Part shown: piece after piece, positions 36,094 to 45,817 of the stretch | Position numbering within the stretch: position 1 is the stretch's first letter | How the letters are laid out: the number at the start of each line of letters is the position of its first letter | NCBI RefSeq assembly: GCF_004345025.1 | Contig: NZ_CP037745.1 | Span: forward strand, 2,728,001 to 2,792,000 | Source of the DNA: Rheinheimera sp. D18 | GTDB lineage: Bacteria; Pseudomonadota; Gammaproteobacteria; Enterobacterales; Alteromonadaceae | Direction of reading: 5' to 3' | Length of the DNA stretch: 64,000 nucleotides | Notes under the pieces: generated by a model | Told to the model about the DNA's origin: nothing | The model's database searches: none | What the model saw: the letters and a program-made list of their open reading frames with translations, nothing else | Translations under genes and position numbers: made by a program

Positions 36094-37128
36094 TTATTTG
36101 GGAAACAACACCACGTGATCTAAATCAAGGCGAATACCAATGTGTTCGCCTATTGCATGGTTATGATGACTCAGTGCTAAGCACTGCACTTGCTCACCAC
36201 TGTTTAATGTTAACCGATATAAAATATGTGAACCACGAAACGCTTTTTCCACAACCAGTGCGGTAACATTACTAGTATCGTCGTGCACAATATCGTCGGG
36301 GCGAATAAGTATTTCAACCTTGTCACCGGCTTGCAACGCGCTGCTGTACCGCTGTACAAACCGACCCAAGTTAGTTTGCACCTGCTGGGCATCTAGCATA
36401 GTGCCTGGCAGCAATACGCCACGGCCAATAAAATCGGCAACAAAACGGTTAGCAGGTTTATGGTATAGCTCGTAAGGTGTCGCCCATTGCTGCAGTTGCC
36501 CTTGCTGCATTACGCCGACGATGTCAGCCATAGCAAAAGCTTCGTTTTGATCGTGCGTTACCATTACCGCAGTAATATTTAGCTGTTGTAAAATATGACG
36601 TATTTCGCGGGCTAGCCCTTCACGTAGCTCAGCGTCTAGGCTAGAAAACGGCTCGTCTAATAGCAGTACTTTAGGCTCAGGAGCTAAAGCTCGAGCTAAG
36701 GCGACACGTTGTTGCTGACCACCAGATAACTGATAGATATAGCGCTGCGCTAAGTCGGGTAAGCCGACTAACTGCAATAGTTGTTTAACCTTAGCCGCTT
36801 TATTAGCTTTAGTACTGTGCCGTAAGCCAAAACTAATGTTATCGGCAACATTAAGATGAGGAAATAAAGCAAAATCTTGAAACACCATGCCCACTTGCCT
36901 TTGCTCAGGCGCTAGCAGCATATCAGCCGCACTTACCGCCTGCCCAGCTAAACTAATGCTACCCGCTGTAATTGGCTCAAAACCGGCGATGGCACGCAAT
37001 AAGGTTGTTTTGCCACACCCAGAGGGGCCAACTAAGCAACCAATTTGGCCTTGATCTAACGAAAAGCAGATATTGTTAACGACGTTATGCTTAGCATAAG
37101 CAATGCTAACCTTTTGTATGTTTAGCAT
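36094..37128 (-). CDS. fbpC: Ferric iron ABC transporter ATPase
   Basis: A 344-residue ATP-binding subunit. Walker A GPSGCGKTT (about 34-42), signature LSGGQQQRVALARAL, Walker B VLLLDEPFSSLD, H-loop VMVTHDQNEAF, and a C-terminal TOBE-type domain (IRPDDIV, AFRGSHILYRL). The order fbpA-fbpB-fbpC on the minus strand, with fbpC starting on the last base of fbpB, identifies the iron(III) importer. The ATPase powers uptake of ferric iron released in the periplasm. Confidence 0.9.
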   Translation of the reverse strand: MLNIQKVSIAYAKHNVVNNICFSLDQGQIGCLVGPSGCGKTTLLRAIAGFEPITAGSISLAGQAVSAADMLLAPEQRQVGMVFQDFALFPHLNVADNISFGLRHSTKANKAAKVKQLLQLVGLPDLAQRYIYQLSGGQQQRVALARALAPEPKVLLLDEPFSSLDAELREGLAREIRHILQQLNITAVMVTHDQNEAFAMADIVGVMQQGQLQQWATPYELYHKPANRFVADFIGRGVLLPGTMLDAQQVQTNLGRFVQRYSSALQAGDKVEILIRPDDIVHDDTSNVTALVVEKAFRGSHILYRLTLNSGEQVQCLALSHHNHAIGEHIGIRLDLDHVVLFPK

Positions 37129-38756
37129 TAATTCTTTCCTTTGCTGGCGACGTCTACCGATCGCGCTAACAAAATTACCGGCAATAAACTCACCAATACT
37201 ATTGCCAGTGCCGGCAGTGCCGAGTCGGCTAAACGCTCGTCGGAGGCAAGCTCGTAGGTACGCACCGCTAGCGTATTAAAATTAAATGGCCGTAAAATTA
37301 ACGTGGCGGGCAGTTCTTTTAACACATCAACAAAAACTAGCAATAAGGCACTAAACACACTGCCACTCAGTAATGGCACATGTACTTTCTTTAGTACCTG
37401 AAGTGGCGTGCAGCCTAATGAACGGGCAGCGTTGTCCATACTTGGCTTAATTCGCTCTAATCCTGCTTCAACACTGTGTAATGACACCGCTAAAAACCGC
37501 ACACTGTAAGCCAGCAATAGCGCGAAAACGCTACCCGAAAATACTAAGCCGGTGCGAGTACCAAACCATTGCTCGGCCAGTAAATCGATGCGCCCATCTA
37601 GCCACGCTAGTGGCAACATAACGCCAATAGCAATTACGGTACCCGGTACCGCATAACCTAGAGCGGCAACACGCACCGGTGTTTGCACTACGGCATCTTG
37701 GCGTAAACGCTTAGCATAAGCGAACAACAGTGCCAGCATCACGGAAATGCCCGCAGCTATAGCTGCTAAGCTAAAGCTATTCCAGACCAACTGCGCAAAC
37801 TGCTGATTAAGTGTTACTTGATAGTTAGACAACGCCCAGCTAATAAGCTGCGCAGCCGGTATGACAAAGCCCAAGCACACAGGTAACAAACATAACAGTA
37901 ATAGGAGCAACTGCCGTGTTTTGCTAACCGTTCTCAGCATTGGCGCCTGGTGTTGCTGTCCTTGATGATAATAACGAATTTTACGGCGTGACCAGCGTTC
38001 TAACACCAACAGTAACAGCACGAAACTGGTAAGCATCGCAGCCAATTGTGCTGCCGCAACTTGGTTGCCCATACCAAACCAGGTACGAAAAATACCGGTA
38101 GTAAAGGTGGCAATACCAAAATATTGCACTGTGCCGTAATCGGCAAAGGCTTCCATCATTGCTAACGCTGTGCCGGTTAAAATAGCTGGCCGAGCTAACG
38201 GCAATGCGACCTGCCAAAAATGCCGCCTAGGGCTTAAACTTAAAGTACGGCTGGCTTCTAATAACGATGCCGACTGCTCACGAAACGCGGTACGTGCCAA
38301 CATATAAACGTAGGGATACAACACCAGCGACAGCATAATAATGGCGCCGCCTAGTGAGCGTATTTCTGGAAACCAGTAATCGCCATAATGCCAGCCAAAC
38401 TGACTGCGTAGCGCCGTTTGCAAAGGGCCAGAGAAGTCGAGCATGCCAGTGTAGGTGTAAGCAATAATGTAAGCTGGCACCGCCAGTGGCAGTAATAACA
38501 TCCACTGCACATAACGCCGACCAATAAACTGATACTGGCTAATTAACCAAGCGCTAGACGTGCCAAGCAACAACGCGCCGATACCAGTGCCTGTAGCCAA
38601 CAGTAACGAGTTAATAACGTAATCCGCTAGCACAGTTTGGCGTAAATGCAGCCAAATATCAGGCTGTGGCGTAAATAGGCTAGTAAAAACTACGAGCACT
38701 GGCATGGCCAGCAGCAGCGCAGGCATTAGCACCGACCAACGCCAGATATCACGCAT
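37128..38756 (-). CDS. fbpB: Ferric iron ABC transporter permease
   Basis: A 542-residue inner-membrane permease with two BPD-type halves of about six segments each, joined in one chain as in FbpB. The EAA loops are seen as SLLEASRTLSLSPRRHFWQVALPLARPA and SMDNAARSLGCTPLQVLKKVHVPLL. It overlaps fbpC by one base and begins 42 bases after fbpA. It forms the membrane channel of the iron(III) importer. Confidence 0.9.
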   Translation of the reverse strand: MRDIWRWSVLMPALLLAMPVLVVFTSLFTPQPDIWLHLRQTVLADYVINSLLLATGTGIGALLLGTSSAWLISQYQFIGRRYVQWMLLLPLAVPAYIIAYTYTGMLDFSGPLQTALRSQFGWHYGDYWFPEIRSLGGAIIMLSLVLYPYVYMLARTAFREQSASLLEASRTLSLSPRRHFWQVALPLARPAILTGTALAMMEAFADYGTVQYFGIATFTTGIFRTWFGMGNQVAAAQLAAMLTSFVLLLLVLERWSRRKIRYYHQGQQHQAPMLRTVSKTRQLLLLLLCLLPVCLGFVIPAAQLISWALSNYQVTLNQQFAQLVWNSFSLAAIAAGISVMLALLFAYAKRLRQDAVVQTPVRVAALGYAVPGTVIAIGVMLPLAWLDGRIDLLAEQWFGTRTGLVFSGSVFALLLAYSVRFLAVSLHSVEAGLERIKPSMDNAARSLGCTPLQVLKKVHVPLLSGSVFSALLLVFVDVLKELPATLILRPFNFNTLAVRTYELASDERLADSALPALAIVLVSLLPVILLARSVDVASKGKN

Positions 38757-38797
38757 TATCTGGCGCTTAGGTTATTAAAGAATATAGTGTTCAATTA

Positions 38798-39820
38798 CTA
38801 CTTCCAGCCAGTGCGATCCATCACTCGAATAGCATCGCTATTTAATTCGCCTAACTTTTCTAGCGATAACTGATCGGCTTTAAATTCACCAAAGCCTTGC
38901 AGGATATCACTTAGCTTGCCCGAGCTAATTACTGGGTATTCGTGGTTAGCTACCGCATACCACTGCTGCGCTTCTGCGGTAACCATATACTCAAGTAGCT
39001 GTATAGCAGCGGCTTTATTAGGCGAGTACTTCGCTATGCCGGCACCAGAGATATTAATGTGCGCACCACGATCGGCTTGATTTGGCCAAAATACCTTAAC
39101 TTGCTGCGCCACGGCTTGTTCATTTTTATCGGCTAGCATGCCGCCTAAATAGTAGGTGTTAGCAATCGCAATATCACATACGCCGGCTACAGCGGCTTTA
39201 ATTTGGTCTCTGTCGCCACCTTTAGGCGGGCGGGCAAAGTTTGCCACTAAGCCTTTAGCCCAGCTTTCGGCTGCGGTAACGCCGTCATGGGCAATAATGC
39301 TAGCGGTCATCGACTGATTATAAATATTGTCAGATGAGCGTACGCAAATACGGCCGCGCCATTTCGGGCTGGCTAAATCTTCATAGGTGGATAATTCTTC
39401 AGGTTTTACTTTACCTCCTACATATAAAATTGGCCGGGCACGCATGGTTAAACCATACCAGTGCCCTGCGGGATCACGTAGTGCAGCAGGTATCGCTTGT
39501 GTTAATGCTTCAGAGTTTATACTTTGCAGCACGTTTTGCTGCTGGGCACGATACAGCCGGCCTACGTCGGTACTAATAAGTATATCCGCTGGGCTGTTAC
39601 GGCCTTCGCTTAGCATGCGGCTAATTAGCTCATCTGGCTTACCGGTAATTAAATTTACTTTAATACCGGTGTCGGCAGTAAATTTTTCTAATAGCGGTTT
39701 AATTAATTCTTCTTGGCGGCCAGAATAGATATTTACTTCTGCAGCGTGAGCAACTGACATATTAAACAGTACTGCAGTTATACCAGTACCGAGTAGGGTT
39801 AGCGCCGAACCTAATTTCAT
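38798..39820 (-). CDS. fbpA: Ferric iron-binding periplasmic protein
   Basis: A 340-residue binding protein with a signal peptide ending VAHA and a mature start AEVNIYSGRQEELIKPLL. The Tyr pair in ANTYYLGGML matches the iron-ligand tyrosines of FbpA/FutA. SADILISTDVGRLYRA and MRARPILYVGG are also typical. It is the first gene of fbpABC, and a Fur-box-like site (39872-39892) lies about 55 bases upstream of its start. Confidence 0.93.
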   Translation of the reverse strand: MKLGSALTLLGTGITAVLFNMSVAHAAEVNIYSGRQEELIKPLLEKFTADTGIKVNLITGKPDELISRMLSEGRNSPADILISTDVGRLYRAQQQNVLQSINSEALTQAIPAALRDPAGHWYGLTMRARPILYVGGKVKPEELSTYEDLASPKWRGRICVRSSDNIYNQSMTASIIAHDGVTAAESWAKGLVANFARPPKGGDRDQIKAAVAGVCDIAIANTYYLGGMLADKNEQAVAQQVKVFWPNQADRGAHINISGAGIAKYSPNKAAAIQLLEYMVTAEAQQWYAVANHEYPVISSGKLSDILQGFGEFKADQLSLEKLGELNSDAIRVMDRTGWK

Positions 39821-39871
39821 GCTGTAGCTCCTAAGTAATGCATACTAAAAAATACCCGCGCATCTAAACAT

Positions 39872-39892
39872 AAATACGAACCGTTCTCAACT
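39872..39892 (-). promoter_or_regulatory. Fur-box-like operator upstream of fbpA
   Basis: AAATACGAACCGTTCTCAAC with GAAC-GTTC symmetry resembles the 7-1-7 Fur site (AATGAGAA-x-TTCTCATT) and is in the promoter of a ferric-iron importer. Judged by eye only. Confidence 0.45.
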
Positions 39893-39945
39893 TGATAATG
39901 CCGAATTTGGCCAAAATACCTATTAAATGTTGATTAAACCCTAAT

Positions 39946-39972
39946 AAAAAACGCAGCCAAAGCTGCGTTTTT
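39946..39972. terminator. Terminator downstream of the M16 peptidase gene
   Basis: ACGCAGC (about 39950-39956) pairs with GCTGCGT across a short CAAA loop, with A and T tracts on both sides. Confidence 0.8.
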
Positions 39973-39990
39973 AGTGAAGCCTAACGCTGA

Positions 39991-42870
39991 TTATTGCTTT
40001 TTCATCTGTTGATGAAATTGTGCTACATCAGTAATTATTTTTTGGCCAGGTAAATTGGCAAACGGTTGATCACGGAATGATGTGCCGCGCATTTGTATGG
40101 ATATACGTGGCGCCTTGCTATTTAACATGGTTTCATTATAAAACGCTTTTACGTCAGCTAAGGTTACTTGCTCAACCGCAGCAATAAGTTGTTGTTTACT
40201 GTCGAAGTTGAAGTTTTCACGATACCAGTCAGAAATAATAGGCCGCACTTCACCCTGCAGATTTTTTGCTGGCTCGTTTAAAGAGACTAAGGTGCTGGCT
40301 TTAAGTTGGGCAAACGCTTCCTCAGTTAACTCATTTAATGCCGTAACATATTCCTGCTTAAATTTGTCAAACCTTGCTTGTATATCAGCCACGCCTTTTA
40401 CCGGTGTCTGAATAAACATAGCAAAACCAACATAGTCTTCTAACTGCATAGCGGTGCCACCCACCGCGTAAGCTAACTGCTCTTCAGTGCGTAGTTTATC
40501 AAAGGCCACATTACTAAAATGACTTTTTAAGATTGTAGCGCGAGCTAATTGGGTATAAGAGGGTTCAGGGTGCATATGCACATCAACTAATGCCACATCG
40601 GCAACGTCAATATCTTTTTGCACTACCAGTGTTTCACCCACTGTTGGTTGCCAGTATACCGTGCGGCTATACGGCTGCTCGGCGCGCTGTGCGGGTAACG
40701 CTTGTTTTATCTCAGCCGCTACCTGCTCAATCATTGCCTTATCGTAGTTACCAAAGGCAAAAATACGCAGTTGATTATTGCTTAACGTGTTGCTAATAAA
40801 GCGTTGTAAATCAGCTGCTGTTAGCTTATTTGCCGCGGCAATAAGCTGAGCGCGTTCGTAGTCACCATCAGTAACTAATGCGCTGAACGTGCCAAATGCT
40901 TGCGCGTATGGAAACTGCTTGCCCTGGTTTTGTAAACCACGAATATAACGGTCTTTAGCCTGGGCAAAGCTTTGCTGATCAGCACTAACCGTTAACCCAG
41001 CCAATGCTTGCTGTAATAACTGCGGCTGTTTATCAGTAAAACCGCCGATAGTTAATGCCATGCCGTTGCGAGGCGTTAAACCCATAGACATACCAGCAAT
41101 ACCTGCCTCTGTAGCTAGTGCACTTTGCTGTAAGTTGTATAGATCATACCATAGTGACTGCAGCACTTTGGCGTCAATGTCGTGCTGGGCAACATTTGTA
41201 TTAAACAAAATTTCTAGCACACCACGTGGCTGGTTAGCAAACATTTGGCTTGGGTATAGCCACGCGCTAATACCGTCTTTTTGCAGTACTAACTCAGGTT
41301 TGCTTTGCGCTACTGGTGCAACTAAGTCGAACTTCTCAGGTAATAAGCGATTTACTGCCGGCAGGTTTAAGGCCAATTTAGGGCTTTGTTGCCAGCTTTG
41401 CTGCTCTTCAAGGCTAATATCTGCAATTTTATATTTACCATCGTAAAAATGCAGGCTGCTATCGTGCGGCTCTTGCTTACTAATATACCAAATGCGTAAG
41501 TGTTCAGGCGTTAGCTGCTGTAACACCTCGTTTATGGCTTTACCGTCAAAACGCTGATAATAGAAAGGCGCATTTACCGCATTGCGCGCTGGCACGTTTT
41601 GCATAGCGGCAGCTAAATTAGACACATAACCAAATTCATCGCCTTTTTCTAAGAAGCGAAAACGGTTATTTAAGCTAGTTTGAATTTCGCTAAAGTATTT
41701 ATTATCAACACCCTGCTGCTTCACCAAATCTAGATATTGCATAATAGTCGCGACAATACCCTCGCGATTTTGCATGCCGGCGTCAGTTAAATCGATGTCG
41801 ATGCTAAATGAACCATAATTGCCGTATAGCCCAGGATCAGCACTGGCATTTAAACCAGAAATTAAGCCCATCGCTTTTAGCTGTTGTGCTGGTGCACCCG
41901 GCATTTCAGAACCCAGTAAATAGGTTAAAAACTCATTCGGTTTTACCGCAAATTGTTCGCTATTATTAGTAATGGTAAAGTCTAAACGCAGCTGCTTAAC
42001 ATCTTCATTCGGTACGTAGTGAATGCGCTTCCCGCCTAGCTTGCTAACATCTAGTTTTGCCGTAACTTTAGGTGAGGCAATATTTTTGTTTTTAATGCTA
42101 CTAAAATGCTTAACTGCAAGTTGTTCCATCTCGTTCAGTGGCAAGTTGCTTAACAGCGCCACCTTCATAATATTAGCCGAGTAATACTGATTATAAAAAT
42201 CGACGGTTTGCGGGTGTAATTTACTATTTTCTTTGTCGCCTAATGTTTCTAAGTTACCAATTAAAAACCGGTTGGCAGGATGGCTGCCCATCATGCTACG
42301 CGATAAATTATATTGGCCAAAAAAGTCCATTTCCCGGCGCATCGACCATTCCGCATTAACTGCATTTTTCTCTTTATCGGTATACTCTGGGTACAGTTTT
42401 GGTGCTTTAAAAAAATCAGAAAAACGGTCTAGTGCTTCATCATAAGCACCATTGTTTACTTTAAACATGTAGTTGGTAATATCAAGCCAGGTATAAGCAT
42501 TTTGTGCGCCGCCATTGGCGGTCATAAACTCGCTGTAGCCTTTAGTGTCTGGATAACGCTCAGTGCCCAAAAACAACATATGCTCTAAATAGTGCGCCAT
42601 ACCTTGTTGGCTCATGGGATCTTGCAGTAAACCAACACCAACACTTAACGCCGCAGCAGATTTTTTTGCTGCCGGATCTGATACTAAAATCACTTCCATT
42701 TTATTAGGTAAAGTTAGTATTTTATAGGCTCGAGTATCATTCGGGCTAACCAGCACTTGACCCTGCACTTGTTGCTGAACGCTTTGCACGTCTGTCGACG
42801 TTACACGTTCGCCAGCACAGCCGGTTAGTACTGCTAGCGCCACTGCAGTGATTATAAATATTTTTTTCAT
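39991..42870 (-). CDS. Pitrilysin-like M16 zinc peptidase, lipoprotein
   Basis: A 959-residue insulinase-family protease. The start at 42870 (MKKIFIITAVALAVLTGC) makes a clean lipoprotein signal with lipobox LTGC; an in-frame ATG four codons upstream is possible. The inverted zinc motif is HYLEH in GMAHYLEHMLFLG, with the distal Glu in NAEWSMRRE. Length is close to E. coli protease III (962 residues). It should sit at the membrane facing the periplasm and degrade peptides. Confidence 0.93.
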   Translation of the reverse strand: MKKIFIITAVALAVLTGCAGERVTSTDVQSVQQQVQGQVLVSPNDTRAYKILTLPNKMEVILVSDPAAKKSAAALSVGVGLLQDPMSQQGMAHYLEHMLFLGTERYPDTKGYSEFMTANGGAQNAYTWLDITNYMFKVNNGAYDEALDRFSDFFKAPKLYPEYTDKEKNAVNAEWSMRREMDFFGQYNLSRSMMGSHPANRFLIGNLETLGDKENSKLHPQTVDFYNQYYSANIMKVALLSNLPLNEMEQLAVKHFSSIKNKNIASPKVTAKLDVSKLGGKRIHYVPNEDVKQLRLDFTITNNSEQFAVKPNEFLTYLLGSEMPGAPAQQLKAMGLISGLNASADPGLYGNYGSFSIDIDLTDAGMQNREGIVATIMQYLDLVKQQGVDNKYFSEIQTSLNNRFRFLEKGDEFGYVSNLAAAMQNVPARNAVNAPFYYQRFDGKAINEVLQQLTPEHLRIWYISKQEPHDSSLHFYDGKYKIADISLEEQQSWQQSPKLALNLPAVNRLLPEKFDLVAPVAQSKPELVLQKDGISAWLYPSQMFANQPRGVLEILFNTNVAQHDIDAKVLQSLWYDLYNLQQSALATEAGIAGMSMGLTPRNGMALTIGGFTDKQPQLLQQALAGLTVSADQQSFAQAKDRYIRGLQNQGKQFPYAQAFGTFSALVTDGDYERAQLIAAANKLTAADLQRFISNTLSNNQLRIFAFGNYDKAMIEQVAAEIKQALPAQRAEQPYSRTVYWQPTVGETLVVQKDIDVADVALVDVHMHPEPSYTQLARATILKSHFSNVAFDKLRTEEQLAYAVGGTAMQLEDYVGFAMFIQTPVKGVADIQARFDKFKQEYVTALNELTEEAFAQLKASTLVSLNEPAKNLQGEVRPIISDWYRENFNFDSKQQLIAAVEQVTLADVKAFYNETMLNSKAPRISIQMRGTSFRDQPFANLPGQKIITDVAQFHQQMKKQ

Positions 42871-42982
42871 GTCTATACCCATATAACGAAAATGTTACAA
42901 AAAGAATTGCTAATGTAATGAAATCAGGTGCTATCTACCAGCACAGAGCGCAAAAGGATTGTAATAAAATGTGTCGACAGCA

Positions 42983-43012
42983 ATAAAAAAGGCCCCGTTA
43001 GGAGCCTTAGTG
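42983..43012. terminator. Terminator downstream of the bacterioferritin genes
   Basis: AAGGCCCC pairs with GGAGCCTT across GTTA with one mismatch, A-rich on the left. It ends the minus-strand bfr pair. Confidence 0.65.
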
Positions 43013-43026
43013 TTCGATGCTAATAA

Positions 43027-43494
43027 TTACATCTGTGATTGCAAATAATTTGGTAAGCCTAGCAATTTAATTAAGTTTAGCTGCTGTTCTAACCAGTGTG
43101 CATGATCAACTTCAGTATCGTCTAATAACTGTTGCAACATCGTACGGGTAACGTAATCTTGTTCTTGCTCACACAATGCCATGCTGTGCTTTAATAGCTT
43201 TTGCACTGCATATTCAACGTTTAAGTCGTTCTGCAGCATGCTAGGTACGTCGTGGCCAACATGAATTGGGTCGCGCGTAACCATATCTGGCACACCGCCT
43301 AAAAATAAAATACGCTCAATTAAGGCTGAAGCATGGCCTTTTTCATCATCAAATTCGTGATCAATACGGGCAAATAATTTTTGCAAACCCCAATCGTGAT
43401 ACATCCGCGAGTGAATAAAGTATTGGTCCATCGCGGTTAACTCATTAGATAAGAGTTGGTTTAACGCGTCGATAACTTGTTTGCTGCCTTTCAT
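43027..43494 (-). CDS. bfr: Bacterioferritin subunit, ferroxidase type without heme Met
   Basis: A 155-residue four-helix ferritin-like subunit. The diiron ligands of E. coli Bfr are conserved: Glu18, Glu51 and His54 (DDEKGH), a Glu in ALCEQEQDY, and the final Glu/His in DTEVDHAHW. The heme-ligand Met52 is Lys52 here. It begins directly after the neighbouring subunit gene. The pair is complementary: this chain oxidises iron, the other likely binds heme. Confidence 0.92.
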   Translation of the reverse strand: MKGSKQVIDALNQLLSNELTAMDQYFIHSRMYHDWGLQKLFARIDHEFDDEKGHASALIERILFLGGVPDMVTRDPIHVGHDVPSMLQNDLNVEYAVQKLLKHSMALCEQEQDYVTRTMLQQLLDDTEVDHAHWLEQQLNLIKLLGLPNYLQSQM

Positions 43495-43968
43495 TTATTC
43501 GCCTCCCAGCTGTGCTTGTAAATAGTTTGCCAGCCCTAGGCTACCAATTTGATACTGCTGCGTTTCTAACCAGTCTAGATGCTCTTCTTCATATTCTAAA
43601 ATGTCAGTAATAATGTCGCGGCTAACATAGTCTTGCTCTGCTTCGCAAAGTGCAATAACTTCACGCAATAGCGGTAACTGCTCAATTTGAAACTCGCTAT
43701 CGCACTGCAGCATTTCTGGCGTGTCTTCACCAATTCGTAATTTACCTAATGCTTGTAAATTCGGTAAGCCTTCAAGCATTAAAATACGCTCTATCAGCTG
43801 ATCAGCCTGCTTCATATCTTTAATCGACTTTTTATAACAGATGTCATTTAGCGCTTTTAAGCCCCAGTTTTTATAAATACGGGCATGCAAAAAGTATTGA
43901 TTAATAGACGTTAACTCTGCTGTCAGCACTTCGTTTAATTTTGACAGTATCCGTGGATGACCTTTCAT
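43495..43968 (-). CDS. bfr: Bacterioferritin subunit, heme-binding type with altered ferroxidase centre
   Basis: A 157-residue bacterioferritin subunit. Glu18 and heme Met52 (in IKDMKQAD) are present, but Asp51 and Gln54 replace the Glu51 and His54 of the diiron centre, so it probably oxidises iron poorly. It lies immediately upstream of the ferroxidase-type subunit, so a mixed 24-mer is likely, as in other two-gene bacterioferritins. A second Fur-like site lies in the promoter region (44062-44085). Confidence 0.92.
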   Translation of the reverse strand: MKGHPRILSKLNEVLTAELTSINQYFLHARIYKNWGLKALNDICYKKSIKDMKQADQLIERILMLEGLPNLQALGKLRIGEDTPEMLQCDSEFQIEQLPLLREVIALCEAEQDYVSRDIITDILEYEEEHLDWLETQQYQIGSLGLANYLQAQLGGE

Positions 43969-44061
43969 TACACCAACCTTCTTATCTGGCGTTAAAACAT
44001 GCGACTAAGTGTAGTACAAAAGCCACCACTAGGCAAAATTATGTTTATTTTCAACAACATA

Positions 44062-44085
44062 TTACTGATAATAGTTCGTATTACT
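44062..44085. promoter_or_regulatory. Fur-like site in the bfr/S10 divergent promoter
   Basis: TTACTGATAATAGTTCGTATTACT; on the minus strand it reads AATACGAACTATTATCA, sharing AATACGAAC-2-TT-1-TCA with the fbpA site. Weak but similar; judged by eye. Confidence 0.3.
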
Positions 44086-44227
44086 AACACGTTTCGTTTC
44101 TCGTTTTAAATAAGCGTACATGACGGCATATTTTCGTATATTGGTCTCAAGCACTTTGAATTATTTGTGTTTTTACGTTACACAGAGTAAGTGAAAATTA
44201 TAATAACCAGTAATATCAGAGGAACTT

Positions 44228-45730
44228 ATGCAACTATTCAAACCTTTTGCCCTAGTGCTACTGCTGTGCAGCAGTGCATTAATGGCAACAGAGCGCCAAA
44301 TAGAAATAGACAGTAAAGTGGTTACCGAACATAAAACCGAAGTAAACGGTAAACGTTTTGGTTATAGCGCCACTACCGGCACACAACCAGTGTGGGATGA
44401 AGAAGGCAACCCGACAGCCACCTTGTTTTATACCTATTATCAGCGTAGCGATATTAAAGATCGCAGCACACGCCCACTACTAATTTCATTTAACGGTGGC
44501 CCAGGTTCAGCGTCAGTATGGATGCATATTGCTTATACTGGCCCTAAATCATTACTTATTGATGACGAAGGCTATCCAGTACAACCTTACGGCGTGCAAA
44601 CCAATACACATTCGGTATTAGACGTTGCCGATATTGTATTTGTTAACCCGGTAAACACCGGCTACTCGCGCGTATTACCCAATAAAGAAGGCAAAATGCC
44701 GTCTAAAGATCAGCAGCAAAAAATGTTTTTTGGTGTAAACGCTGATATCAAATATTTAGCCGAATGGGTAAATACCTTTGTTACTCGTAATGAGCGTTGG
44801 CAGTCACCTAAGTTTTTAATTGGCGAAAGCTATGGCACTACGCGAGTATCGGGTTTAGCACTTGCATTACAAAACCAGCAGTGGATGTACTTAAATGGCG
44901 TAGTGCTAGTATCCCCAACTGAGCTTGGCATTAAGCGTGAAGGACCGGTTGATGCCGCTAATCGCCTGCCGTATTTTGCCGCCACAGCTTGGTATCACAA
45001 AAAACTGGGTACTGACTTACAGCAAAAAGATTTATACGACATTTTACCGGCAGTAGAGGACTTTACACTTAATCAATACTTACCTGCTTTAGCCAAAGGC
45101 AATGCGATAAGTGCCGAAGAAAAGCAGCGCGTAGCCCAGCAGGTAGCCGCATATTCAGGTTTATCGTTACAAGCTGTACTGCAAAATAACCTAGATATTG
45201 ACCCGAGTTTCTTTTGGAAAGAACTACTTCGTGACCGTAGCCAAACTATTGGCCGTTTAGACTCGCGCTATTTAGGTATTGATAAAAGCGATGCTGGCGA
45301 CCGTCCTGATTACAATGCCGAACTAACCTCATGGCTGCACTCATTTACCCCAGCGATGAATTACTACGTGCGTGCGGAGTTAAAATACAATACTGACATA
45401 AAATACAATATGTTTGGCCCTGTGCACCCGTGGGATAGAAGTGGTGATAACACCGGCGAAAACTTGCGCCAAGCTATGGCACAAAACCCCTATTTAAAAG
45501 TAATGACCCAATCAGGCTATTTCGACGGCGCCACTAACTACTTTGATGCTAAGTATAATATGTGGCAGTTAGACCCAAGCGGTAAAATGAAAGATCGCCT
45601 TAGCTTTAAAGGCTACCGTAGCGGTCATATGATGTATCTGCGTAAAGAAGACTTAAAAAAATCTAATGATGATTTACGTGAGTTTATTTTAGGCGCACTA
45701 CCAGCCCCTGGCGTTGCCGCAAAATACTAA
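44228..45730 (+). CDS. Secreted S10 serine carboxypeptidase-like protein
   Basis: A 500-residue exported peptidase with a signal peptide (MQLFKPFALVLLLCSSALMA). S10 motifs in order: NGGPGSASVWMH, nucleophile Ser in LIGESYGTTRVSG, catalytic Asp in SGYFDGATNYFDAKYN and His in YRSGHMMYLR. It should remove C-terminal residues from peptides in the periplasm. RBS GAGGAACTT precedes ATG. The gene is divergent from the bfr pair. Confidence 0.92.
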   Translation: MQLFKPFALVLLLCSSALMATERQIEIDSKVVTEHKTEVNGKRFGYSATTGTQPVWDEEGNPTATLFYTYYQRSDIKDRSTRPLLISFNGGPGSASVWMHIAYTGPKSLLIDDEGYPVQPYGVQTNTHSVLDVADIVFVNPVNTGYSRVLPNKEGKMPSKDQQQKMFFGVNADIKYLAEWVNTFVTRNERWQSPKFLIGESYGTTRVSGLALALQNQQWMYLNGVVLVSPTELGIKREGPVDAANRLPYFAATAWYHKKLGTDLQQKDLYDILPAVEDFTLNQYLPALAKGNAISAEEKQRVAQQVAAYSGLSLQAVLQNNLDIDPSFFWKELLRDRSQTIGRLDSRYLGIDKSDAGDRPDYNAELTSWLHSFTPAMNYYVRAELKYNTDIKYNMFGPVHPWDRSGDNTGENLRQAMAQNPYLKVMTQSGYFDGATNYFDAKYNMWQLDPSGKMKDRLSFKGYRSGHMMYLRKEDLKKSNDDLREFILGALPAPGVAAKY

Positions 45731-45749
45731 AGTCTATTTAGCATAAATG

Positions 45750-45778
45750 CGTACTGACCTTTTTTGGCGGTCAGTACG
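45750..45778. terminator. Hairpin after the S10 peptidase gene
   Basis: CGTACTGACC (45750-45759) and GGTCAGTACG (45769-45778) form a 10-base perfect stem. The T run is in the loop, so termination is uncertain. Confidence 0.5.
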
Positions 45779-45817
45779 TAAACCGCTATACTAGGTTAGC
45801 TTAGCGCTATTTTTGAG

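Noticed and set aside
45750..45778. Strong Rho-independent terminator after the S10 gene
   Set aside because: The stem is good, but the T run is in the loop and not after the stem, so it is listed only as a hairpin.
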